64,000 nt of DNA, taken from assembly GCF_016862215.1 (NCBI RefSeq), contig NZ_BOMN01000101.1, forward strand, positions 59,105-123,104, written 5' to 3'. This document shows, one piece after another, positions 18,037 to 29,607 of the stretch. The position numbers were made by a program, and so were the translations under genes. The notes under the pieces are model-generated. The model saw nothing but the letters and a program-made list of their open reading frames with translations. It made no database searches and was not told where the DNA came from. The stretch is from Winogradskya humida. GTDB taxonomy: Bacteria > Actinomycetota > Actinomycetes > Mycobacteriales > Micromonosporaceae. Position 1 is the stretch's first letter, and every line of letters starts with the position of its first letter.

Positions 18037-18464
18037 TGCTCGCTCACCTTCTCCAGCAGGGCGAGCGCGGCGATGATCGTCTGACGTTCCTGCTCGGTGC
18101 AGCGCTCGTCCAGCGCCTTCGCCAGCCATTCCTCCCGCGCCTGCCGGCTGCCCTCGATCAGCTCGCGGCCGTGCGTGGTCAGGGAGATCAGCTGGCGGCG
18201 GCCGTCGTGCGGGTCGGGTCGGCGCTCGATCATGGCGCGTTCGGCCAGCACGGCGAGGGTCGCGGCGATCGACTGGGGGCGTACGCGCTCGGCGGCCGCG
18301 AGATCGCTGGCCGAGGCGGCGCCGTCCTTGCTGAGCCGGCTCAGCACCGAGGTCTGTGAGGGGGTCAGGTCGTCCAGGCCGGCGACCTCTTTGAGCCGGC
18401 GGCGCAGACGGCCGACCACGACCCGGACGTCACGGGCTGCTTGAGCGGCGGATGCGGAGGTCAT
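18033..18464 (-). CDS. MarR-family transcriptional regulator
   Basis: 143 aa winged-helix regulator. The DNA-binding part is LTPSQTSVLSRLSKDGAASASDLA...RPQSIAATLAVL, and the wing DPHDGRRQLISLT is characteristic of MarR. It is the first gene of the pump operon and probably represses it until a ligand binds. TACGCT lies exactly 7 nt upstream of the ATG and TGGACA a further 17 nt upstream, giving a convincing leaderless promoter. Two CAGT-type dyads sit on it (18485-18510). Confidence 0.94.
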   Translation of the reverse strand: MTSASAAQAARDVRVVVGRLRRRLKEVAGLDDLTPSQTSVLSRLSKDGAASASDLAAAERVRPQSIAATLAVLAERAMIERRPDPHDGRRQLISLTTHGRELIEGSRQAREEWLAKALDERCTEQERQTIIAALALLEKVSEQ

Positions 18465-18471
18465 GGTGCTG

Positions 18472-18510
18472 AGCGTAAAACCTTCAGTTCAAACTGTCCA
18501 GTCTTAACTG
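18472..18510 (-). promoter_or_regulatory. Leaderless promoter with two MarR-type dyads
   Basis: On the minus strand: -35 TGGACA (18500-18495), 17-nt spacer, -10 TACGCT (18477-18472), 7 nt, ATG. The dyads CAGTTCAAACTG (18485-18496) and CAGTCTTAACTG (18499-18510) share CAGTY-N2-AACTG half-sites. They lie in the spacer and over the -35, ideal for autorepression by the MarR protein (inference). Confidence 0.6.
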
Positions 18511-18563
18511 TCTTTCTGCGCTGACGTCTCCTGGATGTCCGCGACTCCTCGGTGAGCGCGACG

Positions 18564-18593
18564 TTGACAGTGTCATGATGACAGTGTCAGTAT
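18564..18593 (+). promoter_or_regulatory. Promoter with tandem TGACAGTGTCA dyads
   Basis: TGACAGTGTCA occurs twice (18565-18575 and 18579-18589), repeat period 14 bp. TTGACA (18564-18569) is a perfect -35 overlapping the first copy. CAGTAT (18588-18593), 18 nt downstream, is a possible -10 overlapping the second, and lies 7 nt before the ATG at 18601. This is probably an autoregulatory operator of the MerR-like gene (inference). Confidence 0.55.
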
Positions 18594-18600
18594 GGTCGGC

Positions 18601-19175
18601 ATGTGGACGATGGACGAGTTGGTGGATCGGGTACGCCAGGCGCTGGCGGCCGAATACGCCGGTGCGCCCAACGGCCGGGTCCGCGACGTCCCCGACCGGC
18701 GGGCCATCCGGTGGTACACGACAACCGGCCTGGTGGACCGGCCCTCGGGGATGCGCGGGCGCAGCGCGCTCTACGGCCCGCGGCACCTCGCGCAGATCGT
18801 GGCGGTCAAGCGGCGGCAGGCGCAGGGACACTCCCTGGCCGCCATCCAGGCCGAGCTGACCGGCGCGAGCGAGGCGGAGCTGGCAGCCGTCGCTCAACTT
18901 CCGGTTGTCGCGCCTCTTTCGGGGGAATCCTCTCCGGCACCGGCGCGCTTCTGGGCCGCCGCACCGTCCCTGCCTGCGGCGCCGTCCCCCGGCCCGCGCC
19001 GCCCGGCCGCATCGACCGAAGTCAGTGGCATCACTCTAGGAGGCGGAGCCGTTCTGGTCCTTCCCGTACGTCTCTCCGCCGGCGACCTGGACGCGGTGAC
19101 CGCCGCGGCCGCACCCCTGCTGGCCCTGCTGCACGACCGGGGCCTGCTGATCACCACCGAAGATGGGAGCCCGTC

Positions 19176-19179
<4 letters not shown>
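18601..19179 (+). CDS. MerR-like transcriptional regulator
   Basis: 192 aa from the ATG at 18601, with alternative ATGs at 18592 and 18610. Residues about 30-85 read PDRRAIRWYTTTGLVDRPSGMRGRSALYGPRHL...LAAIQAEL, the winged helix of the MerR family (the RYYTxxGL-type motif is here RWYTTTGL). A Pro/Ala linker leads to a C-terminal region of about 50 residues (ISAGDLDAV-like helices) that may bind a ligand or a partner. It is coupled by ATGA overlap to the VIT/VWA gene, suggesting that it senses the same stimulus or controls that protein. Confidence 0.82.
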
Positions 19180-21578
<2,399 letters not shown>

Positions 21579-21592
21579 CCCCACCCGGTCCG

Positions 21593-21621
21593 CAGCTCCC
21601 GCCGTCACGCCGCGGGAGCTG
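21593..21621. terminator. Bidirectional terminator between convergent genes
   Basis: CAGCTCCCGC pairs with GCGGGAGCTG over a 9-nt loop, in the 52-bp gap between the VIT/VWA stop and the stop of the metallopeptidase gene. Confidence 0.7.
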
Positions 21622-21630
21622 TGGCCAGGG

Positions 21631-23085
21631 TCAGAACCGCTTGGTGATCCAGCTGACGCAGCCGTCGCTGAGCTCGTCGAACGGGACGCCGTAGTTCTTC
21701 TGCGCGGCCCTGTCGAGGGTCATGCTCCGGGTCCGGTACATGTCCTTGATGAAGCCGAGCATCGCCGGCTTGCCGTACTTCTGCGCCATGCAGTCGACGG
21801 CGAACGCGCCCCAGCCGTAGAACTGGTTGATGGTCGGCAGTTTCGACGTCACCGACGGGCGTCCGACGTCGAGGGAATGGTAGGGCTTCCGGCTCTTCAC
21901 CAGGGTACGCACGGCCGGTGCGCGGTCGCTGGAGGTGGCCGGGCGCCCGTCGTAGGAGACGTATTCGGCGAAGCCCTCCGACAGCCAGTCGTAGTACATC
22001 GTGACGGGGACCTGCCCGACCCCGGTGCCGTCGAACGCGACGACGTGACCGAGCTCGTGCTGGATCACCGCCCGGGCGTCAGCGGCGCCACCCAGCGCCG
22101 AAGCCTTGAGCACGACCTCCGACTGGATGTCGTTGATGGAGAACGCCTGACCCCGGTAGCCCTCCTCCTCGCCCGACGTGAACCAGGCACTCCACTCCTT
22201 GTCGGTGGCGAGGTAGATCCGATACCGGTTCGGGGAACTACCCAGCTTCGCGGCGTACCGGTCCGTGACCGCGGCTGCCTTGTCCGCGATGGCGGCCAGT
22301 TCCTTGATCCGCCTGTCGTGCCCCCGGGTCGCCCCGATCGTCACCCGCTTGCCCCGCGCGAACACCATCCCGCCGTTCTGCCACGGCGTCGGCTCGTACT
22401 GCCCGGGCTTCTTCGACTTACCGACGCCCTCGATCAGCCATCCGCCAGTTGCCTTGCGCAGGCTCAGATGCTGGGTGATCGACGGCGAGCCCAGCGGCCC
22501 GGCCCTGTCCCCACCGGCGCATTCGGGCCGGCTGAAGCAGTAGGTGATGCCATAGTCGGACTGCCAGCGCAGATCGTTCTTGCTGGTGATGTCGATCGAC
22601 CCGGTGTTCTCGTAGGCGAAGCCGGTGACGTCCAGCGCCTGCATGGCCGTGTAGAGATCCCGGTAGTACGCCACGACCTTCGGCTTGGCCGGATCGACGG
22701 TGGCGAGCCACCCGGTGAGGTCGTGCCGCAGCAGCGCCTGGGCCTGCCGGTCGAGCACGTCCTTCACGATGAAAGAGGTCAGCCCCGAGTAGGGATCGTT
22801 GGCCGGGCTCATCGCCGTCCGCCCGGCGGGCAGTGTGAACGGCTCACCCGTCGCGACGTACCTGGTGAAACCCTCCGCCTTCCCGCTCTGCGCCGGACCC
22901 GTCACCACTACAGCCACGGCGCCGCCCACAGCGATTACGGCTGCGAGCGCGCCGCCTAGAAGCAGTCGCTTCCGGGACCGGCGGGCCGTCGATGCCTCCG
23001 GATGGGGCTGAACGGGATCGGGCGTCACCGGCTTGTCGGGCCGGGCGCCGGAACTGTCGTCGAACGAGGAGGATCGTAGGTGCAC
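21631..23085 (-). CDS. Membrane-anchored zinc metallopeptidase (gluzincin-like)
   Basis: 484 aa from the GTG at 23085; a TTG at 23181 would add 32 atypical residues. A polar N-terminus (about 30 residues) is followed by one membrane helix, KRLLLGGALAAVIAVGGAVAVVV. The C-terminal third contains VIQHELGHVVAF (HExxH) and, about 20 residues later, WLSEGFAEYVS, whose Glu would be the third zinc ligand. The middle resembles a low-complexity-free extracellular domain without a name. It is probably an extracytoplasmic peptidase anchored to the membrane. It stands alone on the minus strand; a 106-bp gap separates it from RidA. Confidence 0.78.
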   Translation of the reverse strand: MHLRSSSFDDSSGARPDKPVTPDPVQPHPEASTARRSRKRLLLGGALAAVIAVGGAVAVVVTGPAQSGKAEGFTRYVATGEPFTLPAGRTAMSPANDPYSGLTSFIVKDVLDRQAQALLRHDLTGWLATVDPAKPKVVAYYRDLYTAMQALDVTGFAYENTGSIDITSKNDLRWQSDYGITYCFSRPECAGGDRAGPLGSPSITQHLSLRKATGGWLIEGVGKSKKPGQYEPTPWQNGGMVFARGKRVTIGATRGHDRRIKELAAIADKAAAVTDRYAAKLGSSPNRYRIYLATDKEWSAWFTSGEEEGYRGQAFSINDIQSEVVLKASALGGAADARAVIQHELGHVVAFDGTGVGQVPVTMYYDWLSEGFAEYVSYDGRPATSSDRAPAVRTLVKSRKPYHSLDVGRPSVTSKLPTINQFYGWGAFAVDCMAQKYGKPAMLGFIKDMYRTRSMTLDRAAQKNYGVPFDELSDGCVSWITKRF

Positions 23086-23191
23086 GATCGCCGATCCAAC
23101 CAGCTCACGACGTTCCGCGCCGCCCCGCTCCACACGACCACGGTGATGTTCGACGAGATTGCCGACCCCACAGGCCGGCAATCATCGATCT

Positions 23192-23587
23192 CTAGACCGC
23201 TGTGCCGCTCGGGACGACCGCGGTGATTTCGATGGAGATGCGGCGGCCGCCGGCGAGGCCGACGACGGCGGCGGTGCGGGCGGGTGGGTCGGTGGGGAAG
23301 GTGTCGGCGAAGACCGCGTTGATCACGGGGAGGTCGGCGGGGTCGGTGTAGAGGACGACGGCGCGGACGACGCCGGGCAGCCCGGAACCGCAGGCGCGCA
23401 GGATGGTGTCGATGTTGGTGAAGGCCTGGCGGCATTCGGGTTCGAAGCCGCCCTCGGGGACCGTACCCGTGGTCTGGTCGATGCCTGTCTGGGCAGCCAG
23501 GAAGAGCAGGTTGCCGACCTTGACCACGGGCGAGTAGTGACCGTTCGGGCGGGGCAGGCCCTCGGCTCGGACCACCTCGTGGGTCAT
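23192..23587 (-). CDS. RidA-family enamine/imine deaminase
   Basis: 131 aa, normal RidA length. It carries the family motifs FLAAQTGID, a conserved Arg in RAVVLYT, and ISIEITAVVP at the C-terminus. RidA hydrolyses reactive 2-aminoacrylate and 2-aminocrotonate released by PLP-dependent dehydratases. Its ATG overlaps the stop of a threonine/serine dehydratase gene by one base (TGATG). This physical coupling fits removal of the enamine made by that enzyme. Confidence 0.92.
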   Translation of the reverse strand: MTHEVVRAEGLPRPNGHYSPVVKVGNLLFLAAQTGIDQTTGTVPEGGFEPECRQAFTNIDTILRACGSGLPGVVRAVVLYTDPADLPVINAVFADTFPTDPPARTAAVVGLAGGRRISIEITAVVPSGTAV

Positions 23588-24546
23588 CAGACCCCCTCGG
23601 CGAGCAGCTCGGCCAGGCGGGCCGCGCCGACGTTGCCGCCGGAGAGGATGACACCGATGCGGGCGGGGACGGGGGTCACGCGGCCGGTGAGGAGGGCGGC
23701 CAGGCCGGTGGCGCCGCTCGGTTCAAGAACGAGTTTGAGGCGGTCGACGGCGAAGCGGAGACTGTCGCGCAGCTCGTCATCGCTGACCAGGACGATCTCG
23801 TCGACGAGGTCCTTGTTCAGGGCGAAGGTCAGTTCGCCGGGGGCGGTGGTGGCCTGGCCGTCGGCGATGGTGCGGGGGACGTCGATGGTGATCCGTTTGC
23901 CCGCTTCGAGGGAGCGCAGGGTGTCGTTGCCGGCTTCCGGTTCCACGCCGATGACGCGGATGGCGGGGTGCAGGCCTTTGGCGGCGATGGCGGTGCCGGC
24001 GATGAGGCCGCCGCCGCCGACCGGGACGACGATCGCGTCGAGTTCGCCGGCTTCTTCGAGCAGTTCCAGGGCTGCGGTGCCCTGGCCGGCGATGACGTGC
24101 GGGTGGTCGAACGGCGGGATGAGAGTGAGGCCGCGTTCCCCGGCGAGGGTGCGGCCGATCTCCTCGCGGTCGGCGGTGTAGCGGTCGTAGAGCACGATCT
24201 CCGCGCCGTAGCCGCGGACGGCGTCGAGCTTGGCCACCGGGCTGTCCTGCGGCATCACGATCACGGCGGTGCTGCCCAGTTCGCGGGCGGACAGGGCGAT
24301 GGCCTGGGCGTGGTTGCCCGACGAGAACGTCACCACGCCCCGCGCGAGCTGCTCCGGGGTGAGCTGGGAGAACGCGTTGTAGGCGCCCCGGAACTTGAAC
24401 GCCCCGACGCGTTGCAGGTTCTCCGCCTTCAGGAAGACGCTCGCGCCGACGAGGTCGTCGAGGGTCCGGGACCGGATCACCGGGGTGCGGTGCGCGACCC
24501 CCTTCAGTCGCTCGGCCGCGTCGCGTACATCCTGCAAGATCACCAT
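23587..24546 (-). CDS. Threonine/serine dehydratase (PLP-dependent)
   Basis: 319 aa from the ATG at 24546. The PLP lysine is in VGAFKFRGAYNA, with FSSGNHAQAIA contacting the substrate and the glycine loop VPVGGGGLIAG binding phosphate. It lacks the C-terminal ACT regulatory domain of biosynthetic IlvA, so it is a short catabolic-type or allosterically simple enzyme. It deaminates L-threonine (and/or L-serine) to 2-oxobutyrate (pyruvate), releasing enamine intermediates that the overlapping RidA gene product would remove. TAGGCT lies 7 nt before the ATG: leaderless. Confidence 0.93.
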   Translation of the reverse strand: MVILQDVRDAAERLKGVAHRTPVIRSRTLDDLVGASVFLKAENLQRVGAFKFRGAYNAFSQLTPEQLARGVVTFSSGNHAQAIALSARELGSTAVIVMPQDSPVAKLDAVRGYGAEIVLYDRYTADREEIGRTLAGERGLTLIPPFDHPHVIAGQGTAALELLEEAGELDAIVVPVGGGGLIAGTAIAAKGLHPAIRVIGVEPEAGNDTLRSLEAGKRITIDVPRTIADGQATTAPGELTFALNKDLVDEIVLVSDDELRDSLRFAVDRLKLVLEPSGATGLAALLTGRVTPVPARIGVILSGGNVGAARLAELLAEGV

Positions 24547-24553
24547 GCCGGTC

Positions 24554-24559
24554 AGCCTA
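24554..24559 (-). promoter_or_regulatory. -10 hexamer of the dehydratase/RidA unit
   Basis: TAGGCT on the minus strand is followed by 7 nt and the ATG at 24546, indicating a leaderless transcript. Confidence 0.5.
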
Positions 24560-24563
24560 GTAC

Positions 24564-26255
24564 TCAGTAGAGGCCCTGTTTGGGGGCGTCCGGGGCGGGG
24601 AGGCCGGCGGCGACGATGTCGGCCTTGGTGGCGGTGAGCAGGTTGAGCTTCGGCGTGGCCGCGGAGTCCGTGCCGGTGTCGAGGGTGGTGGTGAAGGGCT
24701 GGGTCGCCGTGCAGACCGTGCCCTTGGCCGGGAGCGTCTTGTGGAGCAGGTAGTTGTCGATGCCCTTGGTGACGCAGGGGGACGACGTGTACGCGGTGTG
24801 GCCGAAGTTGTTGCTGCTGAGGAGGCGGGCGTTGCCGAGCTGGTTCGCGGAGCCGACCGCTTCGTAGTAGTTGGTGGCCGGGTCCCAGTAGCTGCCGACG
24901 ACCAGGACCGTGTTCTTCGTGGTCCTGGTGAAGGGGCCGGTGTAGGCGTCCTCGTCGCGGACCGTCCAGGCGTCGCGGGCGCACGGGGCGCTGGCCCAGG
25001 CCCAGGCGGCGCCGAAGTACCTGGCGCGGGCGGAGGCCTTGGCGACCTTCGCGGGCCAGTTGGCGAGGTGGGCCGGGTGGCGGCCGTCGGTGCACATCAC
25101 GGAGGCGTACGCGTCCAGGGAGTTGTCGTACGCGAAAGCGCGGCGAAGCCCGGTGGAGGCGGCCCCGCCGTGCATCAGCGTCCAGACGTCGGCGGCGAGG
25201 CCCGTGACCTGAACCGGTGCGTCCTGGCCGTAGAGGGAGCTGAGGACGGCGCCGATGAAGGCGGCGTACGTGAGCTTCTCCCCCTGGATCGTGAGGGGTT
25301 TGGCTTTCAAAGCGGCCGTGATGGTGGCGAAGCGGGCGACCGGGTTGCCCGCCGCGAACTCGCATTTCGCGGTGCCGGCCTGGTCGCACAGGGTCAGGAT
25401 GCGGTGCAGGGCCTTCTCGGCGCCGACGGCCGAACCGAGGCGTACGTCCTGGACGGTGTTCTGCGTCCTGGCCGTGCCGACCCAGTTGCGGGGGTTGATG
25501 ACGCCGTCGACGGCGATGACGCGGAACCGGTCGGGGAACATGTTCGCGTAGTACTGGCCGAGGGCGGTGCCGTAGCTGAAGCCGAAGTAGTTGAGCTTGC
25601 TGTCGCCGACGGCGCGGCGCATGACCTCCATGTCGCGGGCGACCTCGGCGGTCGACATGGAGCCGGCCAGCGGACGGCCGGTGGTGGAGCAGCCGTGGGC
25701 GAGTGTGCGAACGCTCGTCAGGTACGCCTTCGTCTCCGCGGCGCCGACGGGGAACGCGACGTTCATGCCCTTGAGGGCCTTGGTCTGCGTACCCGTGTCG
25801 GGGAAGCAATTGACCGGGTCGCTGGAGCCGATGCCGCGCGGGTCCATGCCGACGATGTCGAAGCGTTCCAGGATCGACTGGCTGAACACGCTCGGCGCGG
25901 CGAGGGCCAGGTTGGTCGCCGAGGCGCCGGGGCCGCCCGGGTTGACGAACAGGCTGCCGATCCGGTGCTTCTGGTCGGTGGCCCTGACGCGCAGCAGCGC
26001 GATCGTGGTCTGCGCGCCGTACGGGTGGTCGTAGTCCAGCGGCACCTTGGCCGTGGCGCACTGGGCCCAGCCGTAACACGCGTACCAGTGCAGCTTCGGC
26101 GTGGCCACCCGCCCCACCCGCCGCGCCTCGGTCTCACCGGTCACCGCGCTGCGAGCCGCGCTCGACGACGAATGCGCGGCGGCCTGAACCGGGGCCGGGG
26201 ACAGCAGGGCCGACACGGCGAGACCGGCGGCGACGAGACGGGAGAGGAGCGGCAT
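24564..26255 (-). CDS. Secreted alpha/beta hydrolase, tripeptidyl aminopeptidase-like
   Basis: 563 aa. A signal peptide is visible (LVAAGLAVSALLSPAPVQA). The alpha/beta-hydrolase core has oxyanion region FVNPGGPGASA, DIVGMDPRGIGSSDPV, nucleophile Ser in FGFSYGTALGQ, Asp in VVGSYWDPATNY and His in NNFGHTAYT. The C-terminal TAP-like region (SSPCVTKGIDNYL) is typical of Streptomyces SlpD/SlpE/Tap exported peptidases. It probably removes tripeptides from the N-terminus of extracellular peptides. A GAAGAG ribosome-binding site lies ahead of the ATG. Confidence 0.92.
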   Translation of the reverse strand: MPLLSRLVAAGLAVSALLSPAPVQAAAHSSSSAARSAVTGETEARRVGRVATPKLHWYACYGWAQCATAKVPLDYDHPYGAQTTIALLRVRATDQKHRIGSLFVNPGGPGASATNLALAAPSVFSQSILERFDIVGMDPRGIGSSDPVNCFPDTGTQTKALKGMNVAFPVGAAETKAYLTSVRTLAHGCSTTGRPLAGSMSTAEVARDMEVMRRAVGDSKLNYFGFSYGTALGQYYANMFPDRFRVIAVDGVINPRNWVGTARTQNTVQDVRLGSAVGAEKALHRILTLCDQAGTAKCEFAAGNPVARFATITAALKAKPLTIQGEKLTYAAFIGAVLSSLYGQDAPVQVTGLAADVWTLMHGGAASTGLRRAFAYDNSLDAYASVMCTDGRHPAHLANWPAKVAKASARARYFGAAWAWASAPCARDAWTVRDEDAYTGPFTRTTKNTVLVVGSYWDPATNYYEAVGSANQLGNARLLSSNNFGHTAYTSSPCVTKGIDNYLLHKTLPAKGTVCTATQPFTTTLDTGTDSAATPKLNLLTATKADIVAAGLPAPDAPKQGLY

Positions 26256-26303
26256 GACCGTCTCTTCGGCTTCCCGTCCCGCCTCGTCAGGAAAGGTCCG
26301 GTT

Positions 26304-29300
26304 TCAACTGTGGTGCTTGATCTTCACGCCGTAGGCCTCGGCGGAGACGTCCGGGTCGGGGTGGTCGCGCAGCCGCTGCAGCGCCTCCTGCCAGGGCGGG
26401 CTCCACTGCTGCGAACCACCCGGCGCGAGCAGGGCCAGCGCGAGAAGTCCCCCGGCCAGGTCGCCGCGATCGGTGAGCTGCCGGGCCGCGGGCAGGCCGA
26501 GCTCGGGCCGGGCCGTGAACGAGTAGCGCCGAATACGATCGAGCTGAGAGGCGAGCCGCACCGCGACCGCCGGTCGGGCGGCGACAAGATCCGCTATCTC
26601 GGCGAGCCGGTCACCGAGCGCGTCGGCACCGGCCGGACGAAGATCCGCGAGCGCGGTGAGCAGTCCGGCCGCGTCGCTCAGGAACGCCGGGTGCGGTGCC
26701 AGCTTCCGGGCTGCTTCGCGTACGCGCTCCGCGTCCCGGACCACGTTGTCGCGCGCCCACGAGGTCAGCCGGTCAGCGATCGCGTTCAGCCGCCGCCGCG
26801 CCGGACGGTCCCGGACCGCGCTGCCGGGTTCGGGGTCCGCGAGGTCCAGGGCCACGAGCAGGTCGAAGACCTCGTGCAGGAACTCGGGGCCGGAGTGCCG
26901 CACCAGGGCTTCGGCGAGCGACCCCGCGAGCAGCTCGTGCACCCCGGATTCCGGGTCCGCGAGCACCTCGGTCACCTGGCCGGTCACGTCCGGCGCCCAC
27001 GGGATCCACGGGACGAGGCTGTTGTACGCCGCCGCAGCGATCTCCGGGTCGGGACCGGTGCAGGCCGCGACGACGAGCGGCGCGAACCGTCGGCGGTCGG
27101 GCTCGGCCAGGTCATCGGGATCAACCGCCAGCACGGCCCGCACCTCGGCCCGGTCGGCCGACGCCAGGGCCTCGGCGTAGATCTGCCAGACGGTCTCCGC
27201 GGGCAGGTAGGCGCGCACCGACCCGACCACGGCGGCCCGCACGTCGGGGTGGGTGCCGGGGACTCGCCACACCTCGGCGAGCAGGCCGAGGGAGTCCGGC
27301 GGCCCGTACCGGCCGAGGAGCCGCACCACGGCCTTGAAGCTGCTCACCCGCAGCGCCGGGGCGAGCAGGACATCGCGCAGCAGGGCGAGCAGCTCGGAGC
27401 CGCTGACGAAGCGGGCCGCGCGGGCGGCGGCTTCCAGGGCGACCTTGGCCCGGTCGCCACCCACCTGAGCGAGCAGCACCGGCAGCGCGTCACCGGGCCG
27501 GTCCGTCCAGGGCAGCGCGGCCAGCGCGGCTTCGGCCAGGACGGTCCCGGGCGCGTCGAGGTAGACGCCGAGCAGCTCGCGGCCGGCGACCGGGACCCGG
27601 GCGAGATCCTTCAGCACCGCCGCCCGGGCGCGTTCCTCCCGGCCGGTGTCAGCGGCGATCGCGGCCAGCACCTCGGCGTAGGCGCGTTGCTGCCGTGGCA
27701 GCCACCGCCGCACACGCAACGGCGGCCCGGGCCGCCGGACGCGCGACGCCGCACTGGGCTGCTGGTCACCCGACGAGCCGGATCCCTGATCCGGGCCTGG
27801 CGCGAGATCGGCCAGGACCGGGTCGAGCAGGGTGGTGCTGTAGCCGGTCACCTCGCGCCACACCGCGGCGAAGCGCCCGGCTGACGGGTCCGCTTCCAGC
27901 AGCTCCGCGGTGCGCGCGGCCCGGGAGCTCGGGTCGTCCAGCCACAGCTCGACGGCGTCCTCGCGCACGTCACCGGAGAAGCGGCCGCCATCGGAGAAGG
28001 AGAAAGCGGGCGCGGAGGAAGCAGAGGCGGAGGCAGAGGGCGGCAGCGCGGCGATGCGCAGCAGATCCTGAATTTCCGGCACGTGGCGGGCCCGCGGGCC
28101 GAGGAGGCGCGCGAGGGCGACCAGCGCGGTGGTGTCCGTGGCGATCCGCTTGCCCAGAGCGGCGGCGAGGAGGTGTTCCGCACCGGGGAGCAGCGGTTTC
28201 TCCAGCCATCCCGGGATCTCCACCCGCGCGGCCATGCCGAGTGCCCACCGCGTGACCGCGTCGTCGGCGTCGCGCCGGGCCAGCACCGCATACGGGAGTT
28301 CACCCATCAGCTCCTGGCTGCGGGCCGAGAAGTCCCGGGCGTCGAGCGACGCGTCGGTGAACGCGGTGAGCGCGGGCGCGACCGCCGGGACCAGGTGCGG
28401 GATGAGCGTGGGGAGCTGCTGCAGTGCGAGGCGGCGCACCTTGTCGCGCTCGTTGCGGGCCCCGGCGAGGCGCTGCAGCACCTCCGGCAGGGCGGCGGGT
28501 TCCCGGCGGGCCACCCCGATCATCTTCTCGTACGCGGCAGCGCGCCGGCCGGGGTCCGGATCGCGCACCGCCCGGTCGAGCACGGGCAGCGCCTCGGCGG
28601 CCGGCAGGTACTGGCTCCACTCGATCGTCAGCTGCTCGTCGGCCACGATCTGCGGCAGGGCGAGCACGCGACGCGCCTCGCGATGCCTCCACGCCGCCGG
28701 CAGCAGGTCAACCCGATAGGCAGCCGGAACGATCTCCTGCGGCGCCACGTCGTAGACCTCGCCGCGCCGCTGCGGGGCGAGGACCGGCAGCAGGTCGCTG
28801 GAGAGCGCGTCGAGGGCGGCCAGTTCCGCGGTGCTCAGCTCCCGGAAGTGGCGCATGAGCGCGCGGCCCCGATGGCGGTACGAAACGCCCCGGGCGATCA
28901 TCAGTGCCGCGACCCGCTCGGGGAAGCGGGCGGCGAGCGGGACGAGGTCGATCTCGGGGAGCTCGCCCGGCGCGTACCGTTCGAGAAGATCGAGGACCCC
29001 GCCCGGTTCAGTTCGCGCACACGCGCCGACCGCATCGGCCAGCGCGTCCCACTCCGGGGTCTCCAGGGCCGCGAGCTGCGCGGCGGCGTGGTCGAGGATC
29101 GCCGCGGCGTGCCGGCGGGCGAGGACCTTCCACGAGACGATCGCGTGCGCGAGCTCCGGGAGCAGCCGCGCGACGACCGGTGCGGTGCAGGCGGGCAGCA
29201 CCACGGCCGCCTCGCGATCCCCGTAGCGCTCGCGGACCAGGTCGATCACGTCGTCGCCGGAGCCCGGGCTCCGGCGCAGCAGCCGCAGCACGAGGTGACG

Positions 29301-29588
29301 CAGGACGGGAGTGGCGTCGGCCAGCAGCTCCCCGGCCGTGGACCAGCCGAGCCTCAGCGCCTGTCGCGCCGCTTCCCCGCGTACCGACGGATCCGGATCT
29401 TGCAGGGCCTGGACCACGACGGACCGGGACCCGAACGCCGCGGCCGCCGTCACCGCCAGGTAGCGCTCGTCAGGGCCACCCGCCGCGAGGGTGGCGATCC
29501 CGGCTTGCGGATCGGGAAGCTCACGCAGCGCGCGCAGCAGGGCGGGGATCGTCAGTGGGTAGGGCAGCACCTGCGGATTCTGCCCCAC
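26304..29588 (-). CDS. Large HEAT-repeat protein
   Basis: 1094 aa, cytoplasmic, almost entirely helical with repeated HEAT-type pairs (for example ALQDPDPSVRGEAARQAL, RDPDPGRRAAAYEKMIGVA, AAGLRDHPDPDVSAEAYGV-like units at the C-terminus). One low-complexity Ser/Ala stretch (PPSASASASSAPAFSFSD, about residue 530) breaks the solenoid. No catalytic motif was found. HEAT solenoids serve as protein-binding scaffolds; the partner is unknown. It starts at the GTG at 29588. It is flanked by genes for exported proteins but shows no obvious operon partner. Confidence 0.85.
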   Translation of the reverse strand: MGQNPQVLPYPLTIPALLRALRELPDPQAGIATLAAGGPDERYLAVTAAAAFGSRSVVVQALQDPDPSVRGEAARQALRLGWSTAGELLADATPVLRHLVLRLLRRSPGSGDDVIDLVRERYGDREAAVVLPACTAPVVARLLPELAHAIVSWKVLARRHAAAILDHAAAQLAALETPEWDALADAVGACARTEPGGVLDLLERYAPGELPEIDLVPLAARFPERVAALMIARGVSYRHRGRALMRHFRELSTAELAALDALSSDLLPVLAPQRRGEVYDVAPQEIVPAAYRVDLLPAAWRHREARRVLALPQIVADEQLTIEWSQYLPAAEALPVLDRAVRDPDPGRRAAAYEKMIGVARREPAALPEVLQRLAGARNERDKVRRLALQQLPTLIPHLVPAVAPALTAFTDASLDARDFSARSQELMGELPYAVLARRDADDAVTRWALGMAARVEIPGWLEKPLLPGAEHLLAAALGKRIATDTTALVALARLLGPRARHVPEIQDLLRIAALPPSASASASSAPAFSFSDGGRFSGDVREDAVELWLDDPSSRAARTAELLEADPSAGRFAAVWREVTGYSTTLLDPVLADLAPGPDQGSGSSGDQQPSAASRVRRPGPPLRVRRWLPRQQRAYAEVLAAIAADTGREERARAAVLKDLARVPVAGRELLGVYLDAPGTVLAEAALAALPWTDRPGDALPVLLAQVGGDRAKVALEAAARAARFVSGSELLALLRDVLLAPALRVSSFKAVVRLLGRYGPPDSLGLLAEVWRVPGTHPDVRAAVVGSVRAYLPAETVWQIYAEALASADRAEVRAVLAVDPDDLAEPDRRRFAPLVVAACTGPDPEIAAAAYNSLVPWIPWAPDVTGQVTEVLADPESGVHELLAGSLAEALVRHSGPEFLHEVFDLLVALDLADPEPGSAVRDRPARRRLNAIADRLTSWARDNVVRDAERVREAARKLAPHPAFLSDAAGLLTALADLRPAGADALGDRLAEIADLVAARPAVAVRLASQLDRIRRYSFTARPELGLPAARQLTDRGDLAGGLLALALLAPGGSQQWSPPWQEALQRLRDHPDPDVSAEAYGVKIKHHS

Positions 29589-29607
29589 CCACGCAACGGC
29601 CCTGGGA

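Noticed and set aside
24741..27884. Plus-strand open frame of over 1000 codons
   Set aside because: It runs across two real minus-strand genes (TAP-like peptidase and HEAT-repeat protein) and has no domain.
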